Assembly: GCA_034437895.1 (NCBI GenBank) | Contig: DAOTTO010000358.1 | Location: forward strand, 1-64,000 | Source of the DNA: JANRLJ01 sp034437895 | GTDB lineage: Bacteria > Chloroflexota > Anaerolineae > Aggregatilineales > Phototrophicaceae | Length of the DNA: 64,000 nucleotides | Direction: 5' to 3' | In this document: in pieces, positions 8,265-16,183 of the stretch | Layout of the letters: each line of letters opens with the position of its first letter | Position numbering within the stretch: position 1 is the first letter of the stretch | Position numbers and translations under genes: made by a program | Notes under the pieces: model-generated | Seen by the model: the letters and a program-made list of their open reading frames with translations, nothing else | Databases searched by the model: none | Told to the model about the DNA's origin: nothing

Positions 8265-9275
8265 ATGGCATTATTCAGCAAAAAACTTGGCGTGGATTTA
8301 GGCACGGTCAATGTCTTAATTTGGGAAAACGGACAAATCGTTTTGCAGGAACCGTCACTCGTGGCGTTGATGGCGGAAGATGAACGGATTGTAGACTTTG
8401 GACAGCCTGCACGTGAGATGCTGGGAAGGGTGGATGATGAGGACATTCAAGTTATCCGTCCATTGCAAAATGGCGTAATCGCCGATTACGAAGTGACCGA
8501 GGCGATGCTAAGGTATTTCTTCGGGAAAATCGCCGGACGGATTCGCTTATTTAAGCCGACGGTAATGATTTCTGTTCCTTGGGGTGTCACAAGTGTGGAA
8601 AAACGTGCCGTGCATGAGGCGGCGATTGCAGCAGGGGCGCGTGAAGCGTTTTTGATCTGGGAGCCATTGGCGGCGGCATTGGGGGCAGGGCTGCCTGTGA
8701 GTACACCTGCCGGCGATATGGTCGTTAATATCGGTGGCGGCATTACCGAAGCAGCCGTTTTAAGCATGAATAACATTGTGCGGGCAGAAAGTGGACGCGT
8801 GGGCGGCCTTAAACTCGACGATGCGATCATCAGTTATGTGCGACGTAAATATGGGTTAGGAATTGGTCAGCCAACCGCTGAAGCCATCAAGATTCAAATT
8901 GGTGCTGCGATTGACAAAGTAGAAAATTTGTCTATGGAAATTCAAGGACGGGATAATGTCAGCGGGTTGCCGCGTACCGTCACGATGCACACGGGCGAGG
9001 TGGTGGAAGCCATGCAAGAGGTGTTAAATGCAATTGCTCAGGTCGTCAAAAATGTTTTGAGCAATACGCCTCCTGAGCTTGCTTCTGATATTATTGATCG
9101 GGGAATTACTTTAACGGGGGGCGGGGCGCTGCTGCGGGGGATGGATCAATTCTTGACAAAAGAAACGGAAGTGCCTGTATATCGTGCAGAAAATCCTATG
9201 ATCGCCGTAGCGACGGGCGCGGGACGCGCTTTAGAAGACCCGGCGATCCTTCGACGTGTTCTACAGGCTTATTAA
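8265..9275 (+). CDS. mreB: MreB/Mbl-type actin-like rod-shape protein
   Basis: A 336-residue actin/Hsp70-fold ATPase. Phosphate-1 loop: GVDLGTVNVLIW (about residues 9-20). Phosphate-2 loop: VVNIGGGITEAAVLS (about 152-166). Adenosine loop: GITLTGGGALLRGMD (about 282-296). MreB polymerises under the membrane and directs cell-wall synthesis. The usual partners mreC and mreD are not next to it; the downstream neighbour rex converges on it with only 5 bases between the ends. The usual first-loop sequence GIDLGTANTLV is altered (VNVLIW), so a divergent Mbl-like paralogue is possible. Confidence 0.9.
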   Translation: MALFSKKLGVDLGTVNVLIWENGQIVLQEPSLVALMAEDERIVDFGQPAREMLGRVDDEDIQVIRPLQNGVIADYEVTEAMLRYFFGKIAGRIRLFKPTVMISVPWGVTSVEKRAVHEAAIAAGAREAFLIWEPLAAALGAGLPVSTPAGDMVVNIGGGITEAAVLSMNNIVRAESGRVGGLKLDDAIISYVRRKYGLGIGQPTAEAIKIQIGAAIDKVENLSMEIQGRDNVSGLPRTVTMHTGEVVEAMQEVLNAIAQVVKNVLSNTPPELASDIIDRGITLTGGGALLRGMDQFLTKETEVPVYRAENPMIAVATGAGRALEDPAILRRVLQAY

Positions 9276-9280
9276 GCCGA

Positions 9281-9919
9281 CTAACGCTCTGATTCAAGAT
9301 AATAAGTCATGCGCTGCATATGGACTACGGGGTCAATATATTGGACGTGGACGTTTTGTGGGACGTTGATGCTAATAGGCGCATAGTTCAGGATGCCACG
9401 TACACCCGCCTTTATAAGTTGGTCGGCGACATGTTGGGCATATTCTGCTGGAACAGTAATCATCGCCATTTGAATACCGCGTTTGCTGATGGTGTCGATC
9501 AGTTCATTCATAGGCTGAATCACGAAATCTTCAATTGGCTTTCCGATTTTGTTGGGGTCGCTGTCGAATATACAGGTGATATGGAAGCCCCGATTAGAAA
9601 AGCCGCGATAATGGGCAACAGCCGTGCCGAGGTCTCCTGCGCCGACTAAGGCCACTTCCCAGTCGCGTGTGACTTTTAGGACTTGACGCAGTTTTTCTTC
9701 AAGATAGGTAATTTGATAACCTGTACCTTGTTTGCCAAATCCGCCAAAGTGAGACAAATCTTTGCGAATTTGCGCGGAACTGATGCCCAGCCGCCGACCC
9801 AGTTCGTGCGAAGAAGTTACTTCATGGCCTTCTTGAGAAAGGCGATTTAATGCGCGAAGGTAGATTGGTAAGCGGCCAATAACAATATCAGGAATGTTAT
9901 CGGACGGAATAGATGTCAT
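9281..9919 (-). CDS. rex: redox-sensing transcriptional repressor Rex
   Basis: A 212-residue Rex. The N-terminal winged helix (residues about 12-80) has the recognition part SSAQIRKDLSHFGGFGKQGTGY, abbreviated here to its core IRKDLSHFGGFGKQG. The C-terminal Rossmann domain has VALVGAGDLGTAVAHY (about 90-105) for NADH. Rex binds operators of the type TTGTGAA-N4-TTCACAA when NADH is low and releases when NADH is high. It is transcribed alone, leftwards. A near-consensus operator lies in front of the DoxX gene at 24.4 kb, a probable target. Confidence 0.95.
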   Translation of the reverse strand: MTSIPSDNIPDIVIGRLPIYLRALNRLSQEGHEVTSSHELGRRLGISSAQIRKDLSHFGGFGKQGTGYQITYLEEKLRQVLKVTRDWEVALVGAGDLGTAVAHYRGFSNRGFHITCIFDSDPNKIGKPIEDFVIQPMNELIDTISKRGIQMAMITVPAEYAQHVADQLIKAGVRGILNYAPISINVPQNVHVQYIDPVVHMQRMTYYLESER

Positions 9920-10261
9920 TGTGAAACTCGCTCCCTTTTTTCATTTCAGTCGTTAGGTTCTGAAACGCGAGATTATGTGTTTGGAGATAATGCTTAAGAA
10001 GTCGGATTTTAGGAGCATGGTATATGATTTTCCCATTATAATTTTAATGTTACCACCGATATAGCGCCCATACTAGATAATCCTTTATCTAAAGATTTTG
10101 ACATCTTTATTCATGTGATTGTACGCTATATTACTACGGATTGAGTCAATTTGCACAAAGAGGATGTATGGATTTTAATTTCTATTCGACTGGGTGTTTG
10201 ATAAACAAGCCAAATTTAAGTAAAGTCCGCTGAATGCCGTACATGGTCACTGTAAACACGC

Positions 10262-10267
10262 TATAAT
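10262..10267 (+). promoter_or_regulatory. -10 box for the gene at 10286
   Basis: TATAAT at 10262-10267 lies 18 bases before the ATG. No good -35 is seen. The rest of the 366-base divergent gap 9920-10285 is AT-rich. It has no gene and no further site I can support beyond a lone TTGTGAA half-site at 9919. Confidence 0.4.
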
Positions 10268-10285
10268 GGTAGTCAATTCGTTTTT

Positions 10286-10861
10286 ATGATTGGGGTCGAT
10301 GCTGCTGTGGACGAAAACATCATCGATGAGTTTGAAGATGCCATTATCCCGCGCAGCCGCGTATTCGTGCTGTTGGATGGGACGTTTGTCGTAAGGTGGA
10401 GCGAGAATCGTGTACAGGAATTGGAAAGCGGGCATTATCGCGTATTTGAAAAGCGCGATTTTGGCGCATCTATTACGGATTATGAATTGAACCAACTTAA
10501 GAATGCGGGCTTGGTAGATAGCTATGATAAAGAGATGGTCTGGCTAACTTCTCTGCCAGATCGCGGTGCTTTTTCCACACTCAGCCCTTGGGAGCAGCAG
10601 CGTGTTCGCTCTTATTATGTCAATACGACACTGCCGGGATCAGTCCTGCGGGATGTTGAGGATTTGTTAGAAGAAATTGGTTTGGCAGATACATTCACAT
10701 CGCGGGTGCGGGATGATTTTGTCGTCTTGTGGGGAACAAAAGGAATTTCGTTCCACAAGTTCGATGATGCGGAAAAGGCCCGCACACTGCTGGTGGAAAG
10801 AGCGCCGGATGCTTTTGCCCATGCTGTAGTGGCTTTTATTGAAACGACTAAGCGCGATTGA
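10286..10861 (+). CDS. protein of unrecognised family (paralogue of the N-terminal part of the protein at 17628)
   Basis: A 191-residue protein I do not recognise. It aligns from end to end with the first ~180 residues of the protein encoded at 17628-18653. Shared blocks include the region around DG-FVV-W-NRVQEL-SG, DFG-AITDYEL-QL, a VW-L-LP block, and the C-terminal AFIET. There is no signal peptide or membrane segment. The start is uncertain: the ATG at 10286 lies only about 12 bases after the likely transcription start and has no Shine-Dalgarno, and a GTG at 10307 is an alternative. It precedes a GbsR/MarR regulator gene by 35 bases and may be co-transcribed with it. Confidence 0.75.
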   Translation: MIGVDAAVDENIIDEFEDAIIPRSRVFVLLDGTFVVRWSENRVQELESGHYRVFEKRDFGASITDYELNQLKNAGLVDSYDKEMVWLTSLPDRGAFSTLSPWEQQRVRSYYVNTTLPGSVLRDVEDLLEEIGLADTFTSRVRDDFVVLWGTKGISFHKFDDAEKARTLLVERAPDAFAHAVVAFIETTKRD

Positions 10862-10896
10862 TGCGTGTCATAGCATTGGAAGTAAGGTTATAGGTT

Positions 10897-11490
10897 ATGT
10901 TTGATGAAACAGCGCGGAAAAATGGCAGAGTTCATCGTATTGGGAGCGAGCATCCTGATTTAATTGCCGTTCATAACAGTATGCTGGACGGATTAAGCCA
11001 ACTTGCTGATTATTTTGGCTTTAGTAAAGTGATGGGGCAGCTTTATGGTGCGTTGCTGCTCAGTCCTGAGCCATTATCGCTTGATGATTTGATGGAACGG
11101 TTAAGTATTTCAAAAGCTAACGCGAGCATGAATATGCGGACGCTGGAACACATGGGCATGGTGCGGCAGGTGTGGCTGCGCGGGCGGAGTGGTCGGCGGA
11201 AATATTATGAAGCGGAAACGGACTTTTTGCAGATCATTACCAATATTTTGAGTGGGCGTGAGATGCGCGATGTGGATCGTGCTTTGTCTGTGATGGAGGA
11301 AAATGCAGGATTGCTTGCTAAGTCTCAACCTGACATGACTACTGAGGATAAACAGCAGGCGGATTTATATTTAGGGCGCATTACCCAGATGCAAACGATG
11401 TTTCGTTTTGCCCAGTTGGTTATCAGCAGTATTTTGGCGCGAGTGAGTAATATGGATTTGGATGAAATTTCCGATATTGAGATTAAATAA
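10897..11490 (+). CDS. GbsR/MarR-type transcriptional regulator
   Basis: A 197-residue winged-helix protein. GQLYGALLLSPEPLSLDDL followed by LSISKANASMNMRTLEHMGM (about residues 46-85) is the helix-turn-helix with the SK/AS pattern of the GbsR family. A basic wing (RGRSGRRKYY) comes next, and then an alpha-helical dimerisation region. GbsR proteins usually repress osmoprotectant or transport genes, but no such target adjoins it here, so the regulon is unknown. It is immediately upstream of the tRNA-Leu gene and 35 bases downstream of the unrecognised protein gene. Confidence 0.8.
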   Translation: MFDETARKNGRVHRIGSEHPDLIAVHNSMLDGLSQLADYFGFSKVMGQLYGALLLSPEPLSLDDLMERLSISKANASMNMRTLEHMGMVRQVWLRGRSGRRKYYEAETDFLQIITNILSGREMRDVDRALSVMEENAGLLAKSQPDMTTEDKQQADLYLGRITQMQTMFRFAQLVISSILARVSNMDLDEISDIEIK

Positions 11491-11495
11491 TTGTC

Positions 11496-11525
11496 TTGTA
11501 GCGGATGCTATTTTTGCACTATAAT
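11496..11525 (+). promoter_or_regulatory. promoter of tRNA-Leu
   Basis: TATAAT at 11520-11525, with TTGTAG (11496-11501) 18 bases upstream, lies 35 bases before the mature tRNA 5' end. Confidence 0.5.
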
Positions 11526-11559
11526 GCACGGATGAGGCAAAATGCCTTAGATGACTTTT

Positions 11560-11641
11560 GGGGGAGTGGCGGAACTGGCAGACGCGCATGACTTAGGATC
11601 ATGTCTTTTACGAGGTGAGGGTTCGAGTCCCTCCTTCCCCA
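11560..11641 (+). tRNA. tRNA-Leu (anticodon UAG)
   Basis: An 82-base type II tRNA. The acceptor stem GGGGGAG (11560-11566) pairs with CTTCCCC (11634-11640), and A at 11641 is the discriminator; CCA is not encoded. The D arm contains GGCGGAACTGGCAGACGC. The anticodon stem-loop is CATGA-CTTAGGA-TCATG with anticodon TAG. A variable arm (CTTTTACGAGGTGAG region) is followed by the T loop GGTTCGAGTCC. It reads CUA and related CUN codons. Confidence 0.95.
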
Positions 11642-11705
11642 TTCATGTGTACTAAAAAACATCGAAATTTCTGATGGAAGATTTATACTCTGTCGATTGT
11701 GTCAG

Positions 11706-11714
11706 TGCTATAAT
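11706..11714 (+). promoter_or_regulatory. extended -10 promoter of tig
   Basis: TGC-TATAAT (11706-11714) is a perfect extended -10. It lies about 49 bases before the TTG start of tig. The -35 region is poor. Confidence 0.55.
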
Positions 11715-11762
11715 CTGCTGTATTACACGCGATTTAACCACGCTGTTGTAAGGACTAACCTA

Positions 11763-13253
11763 TTGAATATCCAAACTGAACATCTCCAAGACCACACCGC
11801 ACGTTTTATTGTCGAAATCGATATGGACCGGCTCGACAAATCGAAACAGAAGGCGGCACGCGCAATTGCAGGGCGCGTTAACATCCCTGGCTTCCGCAAA
11901 GGCAAAGCGCCATACCGTATTCTCGTGCAGTATGTGGGTGAAGCCAACATCCTTCAGGATGCGGTGGATGATTTAAGCCAAGAGATTTACCGGGAAACCA
12001 TTGAACAGTCTGAAATTGAACCTTATGGGCCTGGCTCGTGGGACGATTTTAAACTGGAACCCGCCCCCACGTTTATTTATACCGTTCCCTTACAACCTAC
12101 AGTCACATTAGGCGATTATCGTTCTATTCGGCGCGACTACGAAGCTCCGACTGTCGAGGACTCGGATGTCGATGAGGGAATGAAGCGCCTTTTAGATCAG
12201 GAAGCACTCGTCGAAGAGAGTACTCGTCCGGTTGAAATGGGTAATCGGGTGACGCTTGATATTCACAGCGAGTTTAGTGACGATGCACCTGAAGTGATTG
12301 TGGATGAGACCAATGTTGAATCTACTGAACAAAAAGATGCCCCACCGCCCAAAGGCACAGAATTTGTGCATGAGCATGATGGCGTTATTACGCTTGAAGA
12401 GGATGACGAGCCGCTTTTGCCCGGTTTTAAACAGGCACTAATTGGCGCGACGGCTGGGCAGGAATTGGAATTTGAGTTAACTGTTCCAGAGGGCGAAGAA
12501 AATTATGCCGACATTGTTGGGCGTAAGATTACTTTTCATGTCACAATGAAGAAAATTGAGGCTGTCACGCTGCCTGTTGTAAATGACGACTTTGCGGCGA
12601 AGGTGACGGCGACGGAAGAGACACCACTTACACTGCTTGAGCTGCGGATGCGGATGCGTGAAAATTTGCAAGACGCATTAGAGCGCCGGTCAAAAGCCGC
12701 TTATGCCGATTTAGTGCTAGAAGAAATGGTCGATCAAGCGACGATTGCATATCCTGAAGCCATGATCCAAGAGCAAATGGACGGCATGATTAAAGACTTA
12801 GAAAGGCGTTTGCAGCAGCAGAATATTTCCCTAGATACGTATTATAAAGTCACCAACCGCACCGAGGAAGACATTCGGGGTGATTATCGTCAGCCTGCGA
12901 TAGAGGCGGTTAGGCGAATGCTTGTTTTGCGCGAAGTGATGGTGGCGGAAAAGATCAAGGTTGCAGACGAGCAAATTAATCAGCGGATTGATGTATTGCT
13001 ATCTCAGTTTGGGGAACAGGCCGAAGTGTTCCGGGGTGTTTTCGATACCCCAAATATGCGCGTTAGCATTTTGAATGAGTTGCTAGAGCAGAATGTCTTT
13101 GACCGGATTGTTGCAATTGCGCGGGGTGAAGAAATTCCAGTTGAAGCAGAATCAGAGGTCATCATGGTTGAGCCTGTCGCTGCGGCAGAAACGCCGGATG
13201 TAAGTTCAGCAGAATCCGAAGTGTCTACTGAAAGTGAATCAGAATCGATTTGA
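11763..13253 (+). CDS. tig: trigger factor (ribosome-associated chaperone / prolyl isomerase)
   Basis: A 496-residue trigger factor if started at the TTG at 11763, which follows AAGGA by about 9 bases; the longer reading from 11697 would include the promoter. The N-terminal ribosome-binding domain carries the signature GFRKGKAP (about residues 42-49). The central FKBP-like domain has a large acidic insertion (DDAPEV..EEDDEPL, about residues 155-220). The C-terminal helical cradle is followed by an unusual Ser/Glu-rich tail. It helps nascent chains fold at the ribosome exit. It is followed by clpP and clpX in the classic tig-clpP-clpX order. Confidence 0.95.
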   Translation: MNIQTEHLQDHTARFIVEIDMDRLDKSKQKAARAIAGRVNIPGFRKGKAPYRILVQYVGEANILQDAVDDLSQEIYRETIEQSEIEPYGPGSWDDFKLEPAPTFIYTVPLQPTVTLGDYRSIRRDYEAPTVEDSDVDEGMKRLLDQEALVEESTRPVEMGNRVTLDIHSEFSDDAPEVIVDETNVESTEQKDAPPPKGTEFVHEHDGVITLEEDDEPLLPGFKQALIGATAGQELEFELTVPEGEENYADIVGRKITFHVTMKKIEAVTLPVVNDDFAAKVTATEETPLTLLELRMRMRENLQDALERRSKAAYADLVLEEMVDQATIAYPEAMIQEQMDGMIKDLERRLQQQNISLDTYYKVTNRTEEDIRGDYRQPAIEAVRRMLVLREVMVAEKIKVADEQINQRIDVLLSQFGEQAEVFRGVFDTPNMRVSILNELLEQNVFDRIVAIARGEEIPVEAESEVIMVEPVAAAETPDVSSAESEVSTESESESI

Positions 13254-13341
13254 GTTGTTAGATTTTGTTGTTAGCGGATAAATTGATCGTCAATTGAAAG
13301 GAGTAGGGCGCATTCTCATTTTTGCGAGTGCGTCAGCAAGC

Positions 13342-13965
13342 ATGAGTATTTATAACATTGTACCGATGGTGATTGAACAAGGCAGCCGGGGCGAGCGAGC
13401 CTACGACATTTATTCGCTGCTTTTGAAAGAACGTATTGTTTTCATGGGGATGCCGATTAACGATCAGATTGCCAACTTGATCGTCGCACAACTACTTTTC
13501 CTTGATCGTGAAGATGCTGATCGTCGTATTCAAATGTATATCAATTCTCCCGGCGGCGTGGTTTATGCTGGGCTGGCGATTTATGATACGATGCAGCAGA
13601 TTTCGGCGGATGTAAGCACCACTGCGGTGGGCTTAACGGCCAGCTTTGGTACGGTCTTATTGGCGGCAGGGCGGCCTAATATGCGTATGGCGCTTCCGAA
13701 TGCGACCATTCACATGCACCAGCCGTTGGGTGGCGCACAGGGGCAGGCTTCTGATATCGTGATTCAGGCTAATGAGATCGTCCGGTTAAAAGACTTGCTC
13801 AATGAAGTGTTTGTTAAACACACGGGCAAGCCGAAAGAAGTTATTGAGCGCGATACAGATCGGGATATTTACTTCAGCGCCCAGCAAGCCGTTGATTATG
13901 GTTTGATTGATACTGTGCTTGATATGACAAAAGAAGATGCAAAAGTAGGAGCAAAAGTAAAGTGA
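13342..13965 (+). CDS. clpP: ATP-dependent Clp protease proteolytic subunit
   Basis: A 207-residue serine protease that forms tetradecameric rings and pairs with ClpX. The catalytic Ser lies in TASFGTVLLAAG (the family usually has SMG; here SFG), His in IHMHQPLGGAQGQ, and Asp in the DTDRDIYFSA region. The ATG at 13342 matches the family start (SIYNIVPMVIEQ). However, the only strong ribosome site, AAAGGAG at 13297-13303, lies about 40 bases further up, just before an in-frame ATT (13312). The longer reading from the TTG at 13294 adds 16 residues. The start is therefore not settled. Confidence 0.95.
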   Translation: MSIYNIVPMVIEQGSRGERAYDIYSLLLKERIVFMGMPINDQIANLIVAQLLFLDREDADRRIQMYINSPGGVVYAGLAIYDTMQQISADVSTTAVGLTASFGTVLLAAGRPNMRMALPNATIHMHQPLGGAQGQASDIVIQANEIVRLKDLLNEVFVKHTGKPKEVIERDTDRDIYFSAQQAVDYGLIDTVLDMTKEDAKVGAKVK

Positions 13966-15257
13966 GCTACGTACCATCAGGTCATCATCGGTGTTCGTTT
14001 TGTGGTCGCAACCATGATGAGGTCGAGCGTCTGATTGCTGGCCCGGATGGTGTGTTCATATGTAACTACTGTGTGGAATTGTGTCATAACTTGCTATTAG
14101 ATGAAGAGATGACACACAGCAGCGGTACAGATTTTCATATTTCTCACTTACTTTCCCCTCGTGAACTCATGAACCATCTGGATGAATACGTGGTTGGGCA
14201 AATCCATGCGAAACGTGTTCTGAGTGTTGCCGTGTATAACCACTATAAGCGGATACAGTCGGATAAATCCAATGGGGAAGTTGAATTACAGAAGAGCAAT
14301 ATTCTGATGTTGGGGCCTACGGGCAGCGGCAAGACCTTGTTAGCGCAGACCCTTGCCCGTATTTTGGATGTGCCATTTTGCATCGCGGATGCAACAGCGC
14401 TAACGGAAGCGGGTTATGTGGGTGAAGATGTCGAGAATATCTTGCTGCGCCTGATTCAAGCCGCTGATGGTGATATTGCGCGTGCCGAAAAAGGCGTTAT
14501 CTATATCGACGAAATTGATAAGATTGCGCGAAAATCCAACGATAACCCTTCGATCACCCGTGATGTGTCGGGCGAGGGAGTGCAGCAAGCGCTCTTGAAA
14601 ATTGTGGAAGGTACGGTTGCCAATGTGCCGCCGCAAGGTGGGCGCAAGCACCCCCATCAAGAATTTATCCAGATTGATACCACGAATATCTTATTTATTT
14701 GTGGTGGTACATTTGACGGTATTGACGAGGTAATTGGTAAACGGATCGGCGTAAAGGGATCGCTTGGCTTTAAGGCGAATACCCCAGCGACACGCTCGGA
14801 TACTGATAAAGCACGTCTGATGCGTAAAATCAGCCCGGAAGATTTGATGTCTCACGGCTTGATCCCTGAGTTGGTAGGGCGGTTGCCTGTTTTGGTGACG
14901 ATTGACCAACTTGATCGTGAAGCGCTCATTCGCATTTTGGTCGAACCGAAGAACGCCCTGATTAAACAGTATGAGCATTTGCTGTCTTTGGACAAAGTGA
15001 AATTGGAATTTGTCGAGTCGGCATTGGGTGCGGCGGCTGATCTGACGCTCAAACGTGAGACTGGTGCGCGTGGGCTGCGCTCAATCATCGAAAGTTGTTT
15101 GTTGGATGTGATGTTTGAAATTCCAGGTAGAGAAGATATTCGGCGGGTTGTCATTGATGCTGATGTCATTAATGGCTTGTCCCAACCGCATATCTATGGC
15201 GCGGACGATCGGCGTTTGGAATGGACTGAGGACGGCTCGCTTAAGCCGGCTGCTTAG
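13962..15257 (+). CDS. clpX: ATP-dependent Clp protease ATP-binding subunit ClpX
   Basis: A 431-residue AAA+ unfoldase. The N-terminal zinc finger has CSFCGRN and CNYCVELC (residues about 8-36). Walker A is GPTGSGKTLLAQ (about 118-129) and Walker B is VIYIDEIDKIA (about 180). The ClpX pore loop (GYVGEDVE) and sensor regions are present. The start is GTG at 13962, overlapping the clpP stop (GTGA), which implies translational coupling. It feeds unfolded substrates to ClpP. Confidence 0.97.
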   Translation: MSYVPSGHHRCSFCGRNHDEVERLIAGPDGVFICNYCVELCHNLLLDEEMTHSSGTDFHISHLLSPRELMNHLDEYVVGQIHAKRVLSVAVYNHYKRIQSDKSNGEVELQKSNILMLGPTGSGKTLLAQTLARILDVPFCIADATALTEAGYVGEDVENILLRLIQAADGDIARAEKGVIYIDEIDKIARKSNDNPSITRDVSGEGVQQALLKIVEGTVANVPPQGGRKHPHQEFIQIDTTNILFICGGTFDGIDEVIGKRIGVKGSLGFKANTPATRSDTDKARLMRKISPEDLMSHGLIPELVGRLPVLVTIDQLDREALIRILVEPKNALIKQYEHLLSLDKVKLEFVESALGAAADLTLKRETGARGLRSIIESCLLDVMFEIPGREDIRRVVIDADVINGLSQPHIYGADDRRLEWTEDGSLKPAA

Positions 15258-15288
15258 GGGCTGGACATAAACGGTACGGAATTGATCG

Positions 15289-15323
15289 AAGAGGGCAGCC
15301 TATACGCTGCCCTCTTTGTTTTT
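15289..15323 (+). terminator. rho-independent terminator after clpX
   Basis: AAGAGGGCAGC (15289-15299) pairs perfectly with GCTGCCCTCTT (15306-15316) around a 6-base loop and is followed by TGTTTTT. Because the stem is flanked by A-rich and T-rich sequence it may also stop the converging gene. Confidence 0.9.
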
Positions 15324-15981
15324 AGCGCGTAAGCTGCGGGATAATGACTTCGGCACGTCCGCCAACTGCCTCTTTAAAGGCTTGTGCGTCCAGATAGGTG
15401 GCACTATCCCCAACCGCGCCCCAATTGCTCGGAATGACCCAACGCGGGCGCATCTTTTTGACGACTTCTACTGCATCTGTAACGTTGAGTGTCCCATTGC
15501 CATCAATAGGTAAAATCGCAATATCTGGCTTAATGCGTTCCATGTCGGGAATATCTTCTGTATCCCCTGCATAATAAATATCGAAAAAATTCAATGAGAT
15601 GACAAAACCTAGCCCACCATCCTCAATCGGGTGGAGAAGTTTTTTCGTGGAATAGGCGGGTACGGATTTAATGCTGGCAAGGTCTACGGTTATGCTTTGC
15701 CAAGGACGAAGCACCTTGCAGCCCTCAATTTGCGAAGCCACATTTTTGTTACCGATAACGAGGGTGGACTCTCCACGCAACTTTTCAATATCTGCCAGTG
15801 AGCAGTGTTCATAATGGTCGTGGCTGACGAGAATCACATCGGCATGGAAAACACTACGAACTACGCGCCAAGGGTTGATATAAATCAACGGCGGCCCCTG
15901 AATAATAAAGCTGCCATGACCGAGCCATTGAATGCGATCAATCATGCGATCTGAGAAATTTTCGTTAAGGTTGTTATTCAT
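15322..15981 (-). CDS. metallo-beta-lactamase-fold hydrolase (UlaG/YtnP-like)
   Basis: A 219-residue MBL-fold protein of the UlaG-like group. The N-terminal strand IQWLGHGSFIIQG is typical. The metal motif reads VSHDHYEHC (about residues 52-60), where the family has HxHxDH; the Asp is Glu here. Further ligands are in YYAGDTEDIPDM (about 135) and the late WVIPSNWGA region. Substrate unknown; relatives hydrolyse lactones, phosphodiesters or act in RNA processing. It converges on clpX, and its upstream gap leads to the AAA+ gene promoter region. Confidence 0.8.
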   Translation of the reverse strand: MNNNLNENFSDRMIDRIQWLGHGSFIIQGPPLIYINPWRVVRSVFHADVILVSHDHYEHCSLADIEKLRGESTLVIGNKNVASQIEGCKVLRPWQSITVDLASIKSVPAYSTKKLLHPIEDGGLGFVISLNFFDIYYAGDTEDIPDMERIKPDIAILPIDGNGTLNVTDAVEVVKKMRPRWVIPSNWGAVGDSATYLDAQAFKEAVGGRAEVIIPQLTR

Positions 15982-16021
15982 AATCCTAGTCTACCTCAAA
16001 GCGTGAGATGGCTCAAGCTGC

Positions 16022-16050
16022 TTGTATGGCAATAGTATTGGGCTTATAAT
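16022..16050 (+). promoter_or_regulatory. candidate promoter of the AAA+ operon
   Basis: TTGTAT (16022-16027) and TATAAT (16045-16050) with 17-base spacing. The leader to the ATG at 16184 would be about 127 bases and would include the palindrome at 16076-16099. A second, extended -10 candidate TGA-TATGAT lies at 16115-16123. Confidence 0.5.
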
Positions 16051-16075
16051 CGCTGTTAAATCACAATCACGTTGT

Positions 16076-16099
16076 AAGCGTTAAGAATTCCTAACGCTT
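16076..16099. promoter_or_regulatory. 24-bp palindrome, probable operator
   Basis: AAGCGTTA (16076-16083) and TAACGCTT (16092-16099) are perfect inverted repeats around an 8-base centre containing GAATTC. The site lies between two candidate promoter -10 boxes in front of the AAA+ ATPase gene. It has the size of a dimeric regulator's site. The cognate protein is unknown. Confidence 0.55.
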
Positions 16100-16183
16100 G
16101 GGCAGTCTTGCTTCTGATATGATACACTTAGGGTAAATTTGGAAATTGAGCAGAAATCATGTTGACCGTAAAGGAACAAGCGT

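Noticed and set aside
9919..9925. TTGTGAA at the rex start codon as a Rex autoregulatory operator
   Set aside because: Only one half-site is present; the sequence after the 4-base spacer (GCTCCCT) does not match TTCACAA.
9920..10285. TTGACA at 10098-10103 as part of a promoter
   Set aside because: The only -10-like box downstream (TATATT, 10127-10132) is 23 bases away, too far for a standard promoter.
11697..11762. Upstream 22-codon extension of trigger factor
   Set aside because: It contains the extended -10 promoter and lacks a ribosome site; the TTG at 11763 follows AAGGA and begins a typical N-terminus.
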